A DNA stretch of 64,000 nt from Pseudoflavonifractor sp. Marseille-P3106 (GCA_900169975.1 LT827125.1:62001-126000), one strand, 5' to 3'. Shown: positions 17,601-26,446, counted from the stretch's first letter. Made by a program: numbers and translations. Notes: generated by a model from the sequence alone, not told the origin.

Positions 17601-17954
17601 GTGTTGGAGGCCATGGAGCACACCGATGGGGAGCCCCCCCGGTTTCTGCCCGTGCGGGTGAGCCGGAGTTCCGGGGCGATCACCGGGGACGCCCTGGTGA
17701 GCGCCGAGCGGCTGGGGCGGCTGGAGCAGCACACCCGGCGCATCCTGGCCGACATCGCCGCCGAGCTGGCCGCCGGGAACATTGCCGCCGACCCCTTCTG
17801 GCGCGGGCCGCAGCAGAACGCCTGCCAGTGGTGCGACTACGCCGCCGCCTGCCAGTTCCGGGACGGCGTGGGGGGCGATCGGAGACGGTGGCTTCCCAGC
17901 GTGAAGGCGGAGGAGTTCTGGGCCGGGCTGGAGGCCGGGGACCGGCGGGAATGA
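14643..17954 (+). CDS. addB: ATP-dependent helicase/nuclease subunit B
   Basis: AddB, 1103 residues, partner of AddA in double-strand-break end resection and Chi recognition. Start ATG 14643 is chosen over an in-frame upstream start because GGAAGGAGG lies at the right distance and MLKLLLGRAGTGKT begins with the Walker A-like loop. The RecB-type nuclease lies at the C-terminus, with LYLRVVDYKTGRKSF holding the active-site aspartate and lysine. The Fe-S cluster cysteines appear as KYKSCHFSYF upstream and NACQWCDYAAACQF near the end, the classic AddB pattern. addA follows after an unusually long 187-base gap. Confidence 0.96.
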   Translation: MLKLLLGRAGTGKTARILRAIAGQSGGRPQLLIVPEQHSHDMERRLCAEGGNSVSLYAEVLSFTRLASRVFSVTGGLAAPALDPGGRLLLMDVALKSVADQLKVYARPSRKPQFLTRLAATVDECKSSAISPEKLWEVARETGGETGDKFSDLALICGAYEALTLRQGADPRDRLTRLTAALAECRWAEGLDIYLDGFTDFTPQERGVLEELVKQAGSVTVALTCDGLDGGDEDVFAPARRTARQLLALARRCGTAAEARVLTRQAGCGREALERVEAHLFDPVLPAFPGRPEGLELYRASGPYAEVERTAAELVRLAREEGYRWRELAVTARSMETYGPLIDLIFPRYGVPVFLARMDDVLQKPVLALVTAALDTVAGDYRYEDVFRYLKTGLAGLTPDETDRLENYVLKWDIRGSRWSQGKAWNFHPEGYGVPWTDRDRTRTEELDALRRRVSGPLEQLRGAKEHTGAGLALALYRFLEEIGLAQRLAARGEELRQSGEAALAAEYEQLWDILCGALEQCSDLLGETPMEWDEFARLFRLVLSQYQVGSIPVSLDRVTAGEMPRLAHKHCKVLFLLGADDGALPAAASSPGLLADADRSLLAFFGLESAPRLTDKLWREMTIVYDTCALPSERLTVSWPAAGSGGEERRPSFLVKKLRTLFPDLEVVDERALAEDFRLAASRPALELAGRCPGVGRALKGLPGYAPLVERMERAAALERGSLTRPAVEALYGRRVPMSASRMDKYKSCHFSYFMQYGLKARPRKPAGFQAPEYGTFVHYVLEHALRERQGKEIPTRAQVSAVVARYVEEELGGLEGETPRFRYLFRRLEKSVYAVVENVCQELARSDFQPIAFELGFGRGQDLPPVELTADGVTVSVSGFVDRVDGWEKDGRLYLRVVDYKTGRKSFDLTDVWNGLGLQMLLYLFTLREEGQAVFGKEIVPSGVLYLPARDAVIAGSRTMTEAERRKEVDAQLRRKGLVLEDGDVLEAMEHTDGEPPRFLPVRVSRSSGAITGDALVSAERLGRLEQHTRRILADIAAELAAGNIAADPFWRGPQQNACQWCDYAAACQFRDGVGGDRRRWLPSVKAEEFWAGLEAGDRRE

Positions 17955-18141
17955 GAGAAGTCTGGGCAGGGACGAGCGGGAGATCGCCCGGGAAAGCACC
18001 CCCTGCGTTCCCGGTCGAAAAGAACGGACGCTCCGCGTCCCATACACGGAACAGGCGGGCACCCGGCAGACAAACCACATCCAGACACCAACCGCCCGAA
18101 GAGAACCGCGATCCGGTTCAGAAAAGGAGGGGAGATCCCCG
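17955..18141 (+). other. Spacer between addB and addA
   Basis: 187 bases with no supportable coding frame and no clear promoter. addA has its own AAAAGGAGGGGAG ribosome site. In many Firmicutes the two genes abut or overlap. Confidence 0.5.
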
Positions 18142-21100
18142 ATGGCCTTTCAACTGACTCCCGAACAGCGCGCCGCCGTGGAGGACCGCGGGGGCGGACT
18201 GCTGGTGTCCGCCGCCGCCGGGTCCGGTAAGACCCGGGTGCTGGTGGAGCGCCTGCTGGCCCGGGTGGAGGCCGGTGCGGACATCGACCGCTTCCTGGTC
18301 ATCACCTACACCAAGGCCGCCGCCGCCGAGCTGCGGGGCCGGGTGGTCGCCGAGCTCTCCGACCGGCTGGCCGAGCGTCCGGGGGACGCCTTTCTCCGGC
18401 GGCAGTCCACCCTGGTCTACAAAGCGCAGATCTCCACCATCCACGCCTTCTGCGGCCAGCTTCTCCGGGAGGAGGGGCACCGGCTGGATCTGGATCCCGA
18501 TTTCCGGCTCTGTGATGAAAACGAGGGCCTCATGCTCATGGAGGACGCCCTCAACGCCGTTCTGGATCGCCGCTATGAGACCATCGTGCCGGAGAGCGAT
18601 TTTGCCCAGCTGGTGGATACCATGTCCGCCGGACGGGACGACAGCCGCCTCATGCAGATCGTGCTGGACATCCGGGGGCGGATCCAAAGCCACCCGGACC
18701 CCGAAGCGTGGCTGGATGAGCAGGAGCGGGCCTTTGCCATGGCGGGGGTGACCGACGCCGGGGACACCCCATGGGGAAGGCTGCTGCTGGCCGACGTCCG
18801 CCGTCAGGCCGATTACTGGGCGGGACGGATGGAGGAAGCCCTGGATCTGGCCCAAGAGGAGGAAAAGCTGTCCAAAGCCTACGGCCCCAGTCTGGAGGTC
18901 ACTCTGGACGGCCTGCGGGAGCTGGCCGCCGCGGCGGAGCGGGGCTGGGACGAGGCGGCCGCCTGCGCCGGAGTGGAGTTTCCGCGTCTGGGCAGCTCCC
19001 GGGGCTGCGGGGATCCGGCGGCCCTGGAGCGGATCAAGACCCTCCGGGAGCAGTGCAAGAAGCGGATGGGGAAGCTGGGGGAGCTGTTTTTGGACGACAG
19101 CGCCGGGCTTTTGGAGGACATGCGGGCGGTCTGTCCCGCCATCCGGGGGCTCTTCGCCCTGGTGCGGGACTTTGAGGACGCCTACGCCGCCGAAAAAAGC
19201 CGCCGGGGGCTGCTGGATTTCTCCGACCTGGAGCACATGGCCGCCCGCCTGCTGAGCGGCGGAGACGGCGCCCCCACCGAACTGGCCCGGCGGTGGGGGG
19301 AGCGGTACGACGAGGTGATGGTGGACGAGTATCAGGACACCAACGCCGTCCAGAACGCCATCTTCACCGCTCTCACCGGCGGCGGGAAGAACCTCTTCAT
19401 GGTAGGGGACGTCAAGCAGTCCATCTACCGTTTCCGCCTGGCCGACCCTACCATTTTTCTCGCCAAATACCGCGCCTACAAGCCGTGGAACGAGGCGGAA
19501 GAGGGGGAGCCCCGGCGGGTGGCGCTCTCCCGGAACTTCCGTTCCCGCCTCCAGGTGCTGGAGGGAGCCAACTACATTTTCCGCAGCGTGATGAGCGAGA
19601 CCTTCGGCGAGATGGACTACACCGACGCCGAGGCCCTGATCCCGGGCGGGACCTTCCCGGAGGGGGAGCCGGGGAACTACGCGGTGGAGCTGGACGCGCT
19701 GGACTGCTCCGGGGGCGGGGACGAGGATGGGCCCCGCCCCCCGCGGGACCTGCTGGAGGCCCGGTTTGTGGCCGGACGGGTGCGGCAGCTTCTGGACGAG
19801 GGGTTCCCGGTCTCCGACGGGGAGGGGGGGCTGCGTCCGGTGAGGGGCGGCGACATCGTCATCCTTCTGCGCTCTCCGGGCACGGCGCTCCACCACTATG
19901 CCGCCGCGCTGGGGGAACAGGACATCCCCTGGGAGGCGGAGGGCGGCGGGGACTTCTTCGCCGCCACCGAGATCGAGGTGGCGCTGGCCCTGCTCCAGAT
20001 CATCGACAACCCCCGGCAGGACGTACCCCTCATTGCCGCGCTGCGGTCGGCGGTGTACGCCTTTTCCGCCGATCGGCTGGCCCGGATCCGGGCCGCCGCG
20101 CCGGAGGAGGATTTCTACACCGCCCTCACCCGGGACGGGGGAGAGGACGCCGCCGCCTTTCTGCGGGAGCTGGAGGAGTTCCGCCGCCGGGCGGGGGATG
20201 AGAGCTGCTCCGATCTGCTCTGGCGGGTCTACGACCGGGCCAATCTGCTGGGGGTCTACGGAGCCATGGACGAGGGAGAGACCCGCCGGGGCAACCTGCT
20301 GATGCTGGCTCAGCTGGCCCGGGAGTTCGAGGCGGCGGGCCACCGGGGGCTGTTCGGCTTCCTGGCCTATCTCCAGCGGCTGCGGGAGAACGGAGGCAAG
20401 CTCACCCTCCCCGCCGCGGGGGGGAACGGGGGCGTGCGGATCATGAGCATCCACCGCTCCAAGGGCCTGGAGTTCCCGGTGGTGATTCTGGCCGGGCTGG
20501 CCCGGCAGCTGAACCGGCAGGATACCACCCGGCCCATCCTCTTCCATCCCCGGCTGGGGGTGGGGCCAAAACGGCTGGATCTGGAGCGGATGGTGGAATA
20601 TCCCACGCTGGCCCGGCTGGCGGTGGCGCGGCAGATGGACTACGAGATGGCGGCGGAGGAGCTGCGGCTTTTGTATGTGGCCATGACCCGGGCCAAGGAG
20701 AAGCTGATCCTGAGCTGTGCCCTCACCGGCGGGCGGGGGGACGTGGACAAGCTGCTGCCCAGCGCCGGGACGCCTACGGAGCCGCAGGCCTTGCTCAACT
20801 GCGCCAGCCCCGCGCAGTGGGTGCTGCTGCCCGTGCTGGCCCGGCCGGAGGCGGGGGCGCTGCGGGGGGAGGGACTTTTGCCCCCCGCCGCTGCCGGAAC
20901 GCGCTTCGGCCCGGCCTGGGATCTGCGGTGGGTGGACGGCGCTTCCCTGGCGGAAACGCCTGCCGGACGGATGGCCCGTAGGGAGGAGACGGCGCCAGAG
21001 GAAGGGGGGGCGGATCTGTCCGCCCGGTTTGCCTGGGTCTACCCTCATGCCGGAGATGTGGAGCTTCCCTCCAAGCTCACCGCCACCCAGCTCAAGGGGC

Positions 21101-21705
21101 GGGCGCTGGACGATGAGGCGGCGGAGGAGGCTCCCAGCCCCCCGCGCCCGCTTCGGTTCGAACGGCCCCGGTTTGCCGCCCGGCGGCTGGGCCTCACCCC
21201 CGCCCAGAAGGGAACCGCCCTCCATCTGGTGATGCAGTATATCGATTTCGGCCGCTGCGGCAGCACGGAGGCGGTGGCGGGAGAGATCGCCCGGCTGGTG
21301 GAGCGGCAGTTCCTCACCCCGGAGCAGGGAGAGGCGGTGGGCCCGGCTTTGATCTACGCCTTTTTTGCTTCGGATCTGGGGCGGGAGGCGCTGGCCGCGC
21401 CCACGCTGCGCCGGGAGTTCAAGTTCTCCATCCTGGTTCCCGCCCGGCAGTATTTTTCCCGGGCGGGGGAGGGGGAGCAGGTGCTCCTCCAGGGCGTGGT
21501 GGACTGCTGCTTTGAGACGGGCGAGGGCCTGACGGTGGTGGATTTCAAGACCGACCGGGTCAGGGGCGGGGCGCTGGCCGCCCGGGCGGAGGAGTACCGC
21601 CCTCAGCTGGAGGCCTATGCCAGGGCGCTGGCGGAGATCACCGGGAAGCCGGTGGCCCGGCGGGTGCTGTGGTTTTTCTCCGAAAGGCGGGCTGTGGAAG
21701 TTTAG
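18142..21705 (+). CDS. addA: ATP-dependent helicase/nuclease subunit A
   Basis: UvrD-type 3'-5' helicase with a C-terminal RecB nuclease, 1187 residues. Motif I reads VSAAAGSGKTRVLVE near residue 25, followed by FLVITYTKAAAAELRGR. Motif II reads VMVDEYQDTNAVQN, motif III VGDVKQSIYRFR, motif V IMSIHRSKGLEFPVV and motif VI LLYVAMTRAKEKLI. The nuclease site is LTVVDFKTDRV near residue 1135. Together with AddB it forms the RecBCD-equivalent complex. All motifs are intact over a GC-rich frame with no interruptions. Confidence 0.97.
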   Translation: MAFQLTPEQRAAVEDRGGGLLVSAAAGSGKTRVLVERLLARVEAGADIDRFLVITYTKAAAAELRGRVVAELSDRLAERPGDAFLRRQSTLVYKAQISTIHAFCGQLLREEGHRLDLDPDFRLCDENEGLMLMEDALNAVLDRRYETIVPESDFAQLVDTMSAGRDDSRLMQIVLDIRGRIQSHPDPEAWLDEQERAFAMAGVTDAGDTPWGRLLLADVRRQADYWAGRMEEALDLAQEEEKLSKAYGPSLEVTLDGLRELAAAAERGWDEAAACAGVEFPRLGSSRGCGDPAALERIKTLREQCKKRMGKLGELFLDDSAGLLEDMRAVCPAIRGLFALVRDFEDAYAAEKSRRGLLDFSDLEHMAARLLSGGDGAPTELARRWGERYDEVMVDEYQDTNAVQNAIFTALTGGGKNLFMVGDVKQSIYRFRLADPTIFLAKYRAYKPWNEAEEGEPRRVALSRNFRSRLQVLEGANYIFRSVMSETFGEMDYTDAEALIPGGTFPEGEPGNYAVELDALDCSGGGDEDGPRPPRDLLEARFVAGRVRQLLDEGFPVSDGEGGLRPVRGGDIVILLRSPGTALHHYAAALGEQDIPWEAEGGGDFFAATEIEVALALLQIIDNPRQDVPLIAALRSAVYAFSADRLARIRAAAPEEDFYTALTRDGGEDAAAFLRELEEFRRRAGDESCSDLLWRVYDRANLLGVYGAMDEGETRRGNLLMLAQLAREFEAAGHRGLFGFLAYLQRLRENGGKLTLPAAGGNGGVRIMSIHRSKGLEFPVVILAGLARQLNRQDTTRPILFHPRLGVGPKRLDLERMVEYPTLARLAVARQMDYEMAAEELRLLYVAMTRAKEKLILSCALTGGRGDVDKLLPSAGTPTEPQALLNCASPAQWVLLPVLARPEAGALRGEGLLPPAAAGTRFGPAWDLRWVDGASLAETPAGRMARREETAPEEGGADLSARFAWVYPHAGDVELPSKLTATQLKGRALDDEAAEEAPSPPRPLRFERPRFAARRLGLTPAQKGTALHLVMQYIDFGRCGSTEAVAGEIARLVERQFLTPEQGEAVGPALIYAFFASDLGREALAAPTLRREFKFSILVPARQYFSRAGEGEQVLLQGVVDCCFETGEGLTVVDFKTDRVRGGALAARAEEYRPQLEAYARALAEITGKPVARRVLWFFSERRAVEV

Positions 21706-21722
21706 CGGAAAAATATGGGTTG

Positions 21723-21776
21723 AAATACCTCGGCTGTCTATGTATAGTATACATAGACAGCCGAGGTATTTTCGGA
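21723..21776 (+). terminator. 24-bp perfect palindrome, terminator of addBA
   Basis: AAATACCTCGGCTGTC onward (21723-21746) is perfectly complementary to 21748-21771 with a one-base centre. A short T run and TTCGG follow. Unusually long and perfect for a terminator. Confidence 0.7.
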
Positions 21777-21850
21777 GGGCGAAAAACGGCCCGACGGAAC
21801 GCAAAATCTCTGTGATCCACACGATCCGGTCACATAGAAGGAGGGCAATT

Positions 21851-22183
21851 ATGAAAAAGAAGACCATTGACCACACTGAGCTGCTGGTACTGACGCTCCT
21901 GGCCGGAGAGGACATGTACGGCTACCAGATCATCACCGAGCTGGCGAGAAGGAGCGACCACACCTTCGACATGAAGGAGGGGACCCTCTATCCGGTGCTC
22001 CACGGCCTGTGGAAGGACGGACAGGTGGAGGCCTACGAGGCAGAGGCTCCCACGGGGCGGAAGCGGAAGTATTACCACCTCACAAAAAAAGGCCGGGAGG
22101 CGCTGAAGGCGGAGACGGAGGAGTGGAAGAGCTACGTCCACGGAGTGAACGCCGTCCTCTCCGCCTGTCCGGCACTGGGGTAA
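21851..22183 (+). CDS. PadR family transcriptional regulator
   Basis: A 110-residue winged-helix repressor. The family core runs from HTELLVLTLLAGEDMYGYQI through MKEGTLYPVLHGLWKDGQVE and a beta-wing GRKRKYYHLTKKGREAL. ATG 21851 is preceded by AGAAGGAGGG; the longer upstream frame is not supported. The stop lies four bases before the next gene, whose permease-prefix-like N-terminus is the usual partner of PadR in a repressor/membrane protein pair. Ligand unknown. Confidence 0.9.
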   Translation: MKKKTIDHTELLVLTLLAGEDMYGYQIITELARRSDHTFDMKEGTLYPVLHGLWKDGQVEAYEAEAPTGRKRKYYHLTKKGREALKAETEEWKSYVHGVNAVLSACPALG

Positions 22184-22187
22184 GGCT

Positions 22188-22910
22188 ATGGAACGGGAAG
22201 AATTTTGCCGCCGGGTGATCTGGCAGATGAAGCGTGCCACTTTGCGGGAGCAGGATTGGGTCAAGGCGGAGCTGATGGGCCATCTGGAGGATCACGCAGA
22301 CGCGCTGGAGCAGGCGGGCTACGACCCGGAAGAGGCCCGCTCCCGGGCGGTGGCGGCCATGGGGGAGCCGGAGGAGATCGGGCGGGCGCTCAATGCCCAG
22401 CTGTCTGTTTTTTGGCTGCTGCTATCCAGAATCAGCACCGTTTGCATCATGCTCCTCTGCCTGGGGCTGGTGGGATCTCTGAGTGCGGGGTATCGGGTTT
22501 TTCAAAATGTGCAGGCGAGGTTTGACCCGGGGAGCGGCTTTCACGGGCCCGGGGAGGGCTATGTCCGGCAGGAGGTGGATGTGCGGGGCGCGGCCGGGTC
22601 GGATATCCTGCGGGTCTATTGGGTCGATCTGGCTGAGGGAAAAGCGCTTGCAGAGGTCCATTTCTGCATTTACGACGAAAATCCGTTTGGGCGTGCAGCG
22701 AATGGAACAGAAAATTCCATTCGGGCCCAGGCCCCGGATGGGACCTGGAACCGCTATGGCGGCGGGGGGCAGGGCAGCGATGGCGCGTGGTACTGGCGGC
22801 TGTCCGACATTCCGGTGGAGCCCGGACAAACCAGCCTCGCCCTGCGCTATGACCGCTTTGGAGAGCACCTGACCCTGAAAATCCCTTTGAATTGGGAGGT
22901 GACGGAGTGA
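22188..22910 (+). CDS. PadR-linked membrane protein with permease-prefix-like N-terminus
   Basis: A 240-residue protein. Residues 1-65 (EREEFCRRVIWQMKRA, then MGHLEDHADALEQAGYDPEEA and AVAAMGEPEEIGRALN) resemble the helical prefix domain found before permeases next to PadR regulators. One membrane helix follows (ISTVCIMLLCLGLVGSL). The C-terminal 140 residues are predicted outside the membrane and look beta-rich; no family was recognised. The stop overlaps the GTG start of the next gene, so the three genes form an operon. Probably an envelope sensor or signalling protein rather than a pump, since no transport helices follow. Confidence 0.6.
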   Translation: MEREEFCRRVIWQMKRATLREQDWVKAELMGHLEDHADALEQAGYDPEEARSRAVAAMGEPEEIGRALNAQLSVFWLLLSRISTVCIMLLCLGLVGSLSAGYRVFQNVQARFDPGSGFHGPGEGYVRQEVDVRGAAGSDILRVYWVDLAEGKALAEVHFCIYDENPFGRAANGTENSIRAQAPDGTWNRYGGGGQGSDGAWYWRLSDIPVEPGQTSLALRYDRFGEHLTLKIPLNWEVTE

Positions 22911-23574
22911 ATCGGGAAAAACGATATCCGCCCCGCCGCCGGACGGCCTTGCGGCGGACGGCGGCGGCCATTGCGCTGCTTCTGCTGCTCGGGTTACTGA
23001 ACGGCGGGTCCATTCTGCCTGCGGGGGTTCTTCGATCCCAGGCCGACAGGCAGGGCTGCGGCGCTGTCCGCGTGGTGAAAACGCTGGGGCAGCTGCCCGT
23101 TGGGCGGCGCTGCAGAAGGGTTTCCTCAGCGCCAATGAAAATGCGGTGATGATGAGCACGGCCGATCTTTCCGTGCCCTGGGGGTGGATGGGGGGAAGCG
23201 GCGCTGTGCTGGACTGCTCTGGAGAGGGGAGCCGGCTCCACACCGCCCTCTGGACGATTTCCCATGAGAAAAGGCGCTTTGCCTATTTCTTCGGCCGGGT
23301 GGACGACCCGGAAATTCAGGAGGTGAGCTTTGTTTACGGCTACCGGGATGCCGACGACGATTTGATCCTCCATCCCCTGGACACTTCCTCTCTCACGTCC
23401 CGCCGGACTGATTGGGTGAGGTGGGGCGGCCGCGATTATTTTGTCATTCCATACGACTGCGATGACCGGTATATCAAGGAGAATCCGGGCTGGTTCTACC
23501 CCTGTGTGGATGGAGTGCCGGTGTCTGCTGCGACCACGGTGGACAGTTGGACCAGCACCAGTCTGGGGGATTAA
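22907..23574 (+). pseudogene. Hypothetical secreted or anchored protein, frameshifted
   Basis: Two frames join into one protein. The first, from GTG 22907, has an N-terminal membrane segment (RRTAAAIALLLLLGLLNGGS) and reads to VVKTLGQLPVG. After a one-base shift near 23095-23125 the second frame continues ALQKGFLSANENAV, MMSTADLSVPWGWMGGSG and on to 23574. The combined product would be about 220 residues with a short signal anchor and an extracytoplasmic body containing FAYFFGRVDDPEIQEVSFVY. No family recognised. It is the last gene of the PadR operon. An intact second-half ORF starting at 23146 could still be made alone but would lack the signal. Confidence 0.55.
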
Positions 23575-23701
23575 AGAGCAGGGAAAAACCGAAAAACCAC
23601 TTGCATTTTTGAAAAAACTGTGCTATCATATCAACTGCGTTTATAAGGCGTGGAGGTTTGCTGCGCCGCCTTACCCGGAACGAGAAAGAGGTGAAACAAA
23701 C

Positions 23702-23908
23702 ATGAAGGAAGGAATTCATCCCAACTACAAGCAGACGACCATCACCTGTGCCTGCGGCAACGTGATCGAGACTGGCTCCACCAAGGAGAACATCCGTGTC
23801 GAAGTCTGCTCCAAGTGTCACCCCTTCTTCACCGGCAAGCAGAAGATGGTGGACTCCGGTGGCCGTGTCAGCCGCTTCAACAAGAAGTTCGGCCTGGACA
23901 AGCAGTAA
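23702..23908 (+). CDS. rpmE: 50S ribosomal protein L31
   Basis: 68 residues with the zinc-binding form of L31: CAC near residue 16 and [13 protein letters not shown] near residue 36 give the four cysteines (CxC and CxxC). The start is MKEGIHPNY at 23702, preceded by GAGGTGAAAC. The segment [15 protein letters not shown] closes the protein as in other bacteria. It stands alone with its own terminator. The zinc-containing paralogue is the one used when zinc is plentiful. Confidence 0.97.
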   Translation: MKEGIHPNYKQTTITCACGNVIETGSTKENIRVEVCSKCHPFFTGKQKMVDSGGRVSRFNKKFGLDKQ

Positions 23909-23923
23909 TTTTGGGATCATTTT

Positions 23924-23956
23924 GGGCTCGTGCCGGTTACGGTACGGGCCCTTTTG
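23924..23956 (+). terminator. rpmE terminator
   Basis: GGGCTCGTGCCG (23924-23935) pairs with 23940-23951 using two G-U pairs, followed by TTTTG. Confidence 0.78.
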
Positions 23957-23985
23957 CATATCATAGACTGGGAGGCGAATGTAAT

Positions 23986-24486
23986 ATGTTTCAAACAAGA
24001 GACCCGAAGGACTTAAGCGTCAACTTTTTTTCGCTGTTGAGCGACCGCTGGGGGCTGGTCACCGCCGCCGACGGGAAGGGCTGCAACCCCATGACCGTGA
24101 GCTGGGGCGGGGTGGGGGTGCTCTGGAACAAGCCGGTGGCCACCGTCTATCTCCGGCCCCAGCGCTACACCTACGGCCTGATGGAGCAAAATGAGTTTTA
24201 TTCCCTCTCCTTTCTCCCTGCCGACCGCCATGATGTAGTGGCCCTGTGCGGGAGCAAAAGCGGGAGGGACACAGACAAGACGGCCGCCTGCGGTTTGACG
24301 GTGTGCCGGGACCAGAGCGCCCCCTATTTTGCGGAGGCCGAGCTGGTGCTGATCTGCCGGAAGCTCTACGCGCAGGATCTGAAGCCGGAGTGCTTTGTTG
24401 AGAAGGCCCTGGATGGGAAAAACTATCCCAATCACGACTACCACCGGATGTACATCGGGGAGATCGTGAGCGTACTGCAGAAATAA
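23986..24486 (+). CDS. Flavin reductase-like (FMN-binding split barrel) protein
   Basis: A 166-residue FMN-binding protein. Family features are WGLVTAADGKGCNPMTVSWGG, the strand ATVYLRPQRYTYGLMEQ, EFYSLSFLP and the GSKSGRDTDK loop that contacts flavin phosphate. Homologues in Clostridia are annotated as flavin reductase or oxidoreductase; the physiological acceptor is not known. ATG 23986 follows GGGAGG. It stands between rpmE and hflX without clear operon links. Confidence 0.85.
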   Translation: MFQTRDPKDLSVNFFSLLSDRWGLVTAADGKGCNPMTVSWGGVGVLWNKPVATVYLRPQRYTYGLMEQNEFYSLSFLPADRHDVVALCGSKSGRDTDKTAACGLTVCRDQSAPYFAEAELVLICRKLYAQDLKPECFVEKALDGKNYPNHDYHRMYIGEIVSVLQK

Positions 24487-24571
24487 AGGTCCAGATCCGG
24501 GCGGGGCGTCCGGAGGAGGACGGAACGTTCTTTGGCCCTGTTCCGGGAGGAAAAGGGCGGATGGAGGCACT

Positions 24572-25882
24572 ATGTTTGAAAAAACTTTAGATGAGAGCAA
24601 GATCAACCGGGCCGTGCTGGCGGGGCTCAACGCCCCCTGCCTGAGCCGGGAGGAGAACGCCGACGAGGGCTCACTGGAGGAGCTGGAGGCGCTGCTGGAG
24701 ACGGCGGGGGGACAGTGCGTGGGCACTGTCCTGCAAAACAAGACTACCCCCGATCCCCGGACCTTTTTGGGCGAGGGCAAGGTGGGGGAGGTCAAACAGC
24801 TTGTGGAGGCCGCGGGGGCCGACCTGGTGATCTTCGACAACGACCTCTCTCCCTCCCAGCAGAGGGCCCTCACCGAGGACTTGGGGGTCCAGGTGCTGGA
24901 TCGCTCGGCCCTCATCCTGGACATCTTCGCCCAGCGGGCCCGCACCAGCGAGGGGCGGCTCCAGGTGGAGCTGGCCCAGTACAAATATCTGCTGCCCCGC
25001 CTCACCGGCATGTGGGGCCATCTGGTGCGGCAGAACGCGTCCGGCGGCAAGTCCCCCATCGGCACCCGCGGCCCCGGCGAGACCCAGCTGGAGACCGACC
25101 GGCGGCTCATCCGCGGCAAGATCACCAAGCTGGAGGGGGAGCTGCGGGAGGTCCGCCGGGTGCGGGCCACCCAGCGCCAGCGCCGGGAGAAAAACGAGGT
25201 GCCGGTGGTGGCCATCGTGGGCTACACCAACGCGGGCAAGTCCACCCTCCTGAACGCCCTCACCGGCTCGGACATCCCGGCCAACAACCGCCTTTTCGAC
25301 ACCCTGGACACCACTACCCGGACACTGGAGCTCTCCGACACCTGCACGGTGCTCGTCTCCGACACCGTGGGCTTTATCTCCAAGCTGCCCCACCACCTGG
25401 TGGAGGCATTCAAGGCCACACTGGAGGAGTTGGAGTACGCAGACCTGCTGCTCCACGTCATCGACGCCTCCAACCCGGGGTGGCGGGAGCAGGCCGAGGT
25501 GGTGGAGCGGCTCATCACCGAACTGGACGCCTGGGAGACCCCCAGGGTGGATGTGTTCAACAAGGCCGACCTGCTGGACGGGGACATTCTGCCTCACGGG
25601 GAGGACATCGTCACCATCTCCGCCCGGACCGGACAGGGACTGGAGGAGCTGAAGGAAAAGCTGCGCAGCCGCCTGGATCTGGGGAACCACCGGGTGACGC
25701 TGGCCCTGCCCTATGACCAGGGCGGGTTGATGGACATGCTTTACCGGGAGGCCAGGGTGGAGCAGGTAGAGTACGGCGAGACCATCGACGTGGTGGCGGT
25801 GTGTACGCCCAAGGTGCTGGGCCGGGTGCGGGCGTATATCACCGACGGCTGGACGCCCCCCAGAGAATTTTGGGAGGACTGA
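24572..25882 (+). CDS. hflX: Ribosome-dissociating GTPase HflX
   Basis: A 436-residue GTPase that splits stalled ribosomes under stress. The N-terminal domain carries PDPRTFLGEGKVGEV and NDLSPSQQRALTED. A glycine-rich linker reads IGTRGPGETQLETDRR. The G domain has Walker A (VGYTNAGKSTLLNAL, near residue 215), the DTVGF motif and NKADLL. The C-terminal domain ends near WTPPREFWED. Stop is followed without a gap by the GNAT gene at 25883, so they are co-transcribed. Confidence 0.96.
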   Translation: MFEKTLDESKINRAVLAGLNAPCLSREENADEGSLEELEALLETAGGQCVGTVLQNKTTPDPRTFLGEGKVGEVKQLVEAAGADLVIFDNDLSPSQQRALTEDLGVQVLDRSALILDIFAQRARTSEGRLQVELAQYKYLLPRLTGMWGHLVRQNASGGKSPIGTRGPGETQLETDRRLIRGKITKLEGELREVRRVRATQRQRREKNEVPVVAIVGYTNAGKSTLLNALTGSDIPANNRLFDTLDTTTRTLELSDTCTVLVSDTVGFISKLPHHLVEAFKATLEELEYADLLLHVIDASNPGWREQAEVVERLITELDAWETPRVDVFNKADLLDGDILPHGEDIVTISARTGQGLEELKEKLRSRLDLGNHRVTLALPYDQGGLMDMLYREARVEQVEYGETIDVVAVCTPKVLGRVRAYITDGWTPPREFWED

Positions 25883-26428
25883 ATGGAACGGCTGGAAACG
25901 GCCCGGCTGATCCTCCGCCCCTTTACGGCGGCGGACGCCGGGGATCTGTATGAATATGCCGCCGATCCCCGGGTGGGACCGGCGGCGGGGTGGCCCGCCC
26001 ACAAGAGCCTGGAGGAGAGCCGGGAGATCATCCGCACGGTGTTTTCCGAACCCTGGGTCTACGCGCTGGAGGACCGGGGGACGGGAAAAGTTCTCGGTTC
26101 AGCGGGCTTTGTGAACCGCCACCCGGATGGGATCGATCCCGCCTGCCCCGACGACGAGATCGGCTATGCCCTGAACCCCGCTTTCTGGGGCCGGGGCCTG
26201 ATGCCGGAGGCGGTGGAGGAGCTGCTCCGCTTCGGCTTTGAGGAGCGGGGGCTCTCCCGGATCTGGTGCGGGCACTACGAGGGAAACGAGAAGTCTAAGC
26301 GCGTGATCTGCAAGTGCGGTTTTTCCTACCGCTTTACAGAGCGGTCCTGGGTGGCGGCCATGGGGGAGTACCGGGTGGAACGCCACTATCTTCTCCGGCG
26401 GGAGGACTGGCGTACACAAATGAAATGA
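25883..26428 (+). CDS. GNAT family N-acetyltransferase, RimJ/RimL type
   Basis: A 181-residue acetyl-CoA-dependent transferase starting one base after the hflX stop. It opens with the RimJ-type LETARLILRPFTAADAGDL. The acetyl-CoA loop is in YALNPAFWGRGLMPEAVEE, followed by FGFEERGLSRIWCGHYEGNEKSKRV, where the NxxS element is typical. The acceptor could be a ribosomal protein, another protein N-terminus or a small molecule. Confidence 0.88.
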   Translation: MERLETARLILRPFTAADAGDLYEYAADPRVGPAAGWPAHKSLEESREIIRTVFSEPWVYALEDRGTGKVLGSAGFVNRHPDGIDPACPDDEIGYALNPAFWGRGLMPEAVEELLRFGFEERGLSRIWCGHYEGNEKSKRVICKCGFSYRFTERSWVAAMGEYRVERHYLLRREDWRTQMK

Positions 26429-26446
26429 GAGAACGGGAGGTCCGGG

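Noticed and set aside
14715-18080. Long minus-strand open frame opposite addB (over 1100 codons)
   Set aside because: Shadow of a GC-rich gene with strong third-position bias; low-complexity Pro/Arg/Gly/Leu protein with no domain. The same applies to minus-strand frames opposite addA (18118-21915), purH to purL (40649-45568) and others.
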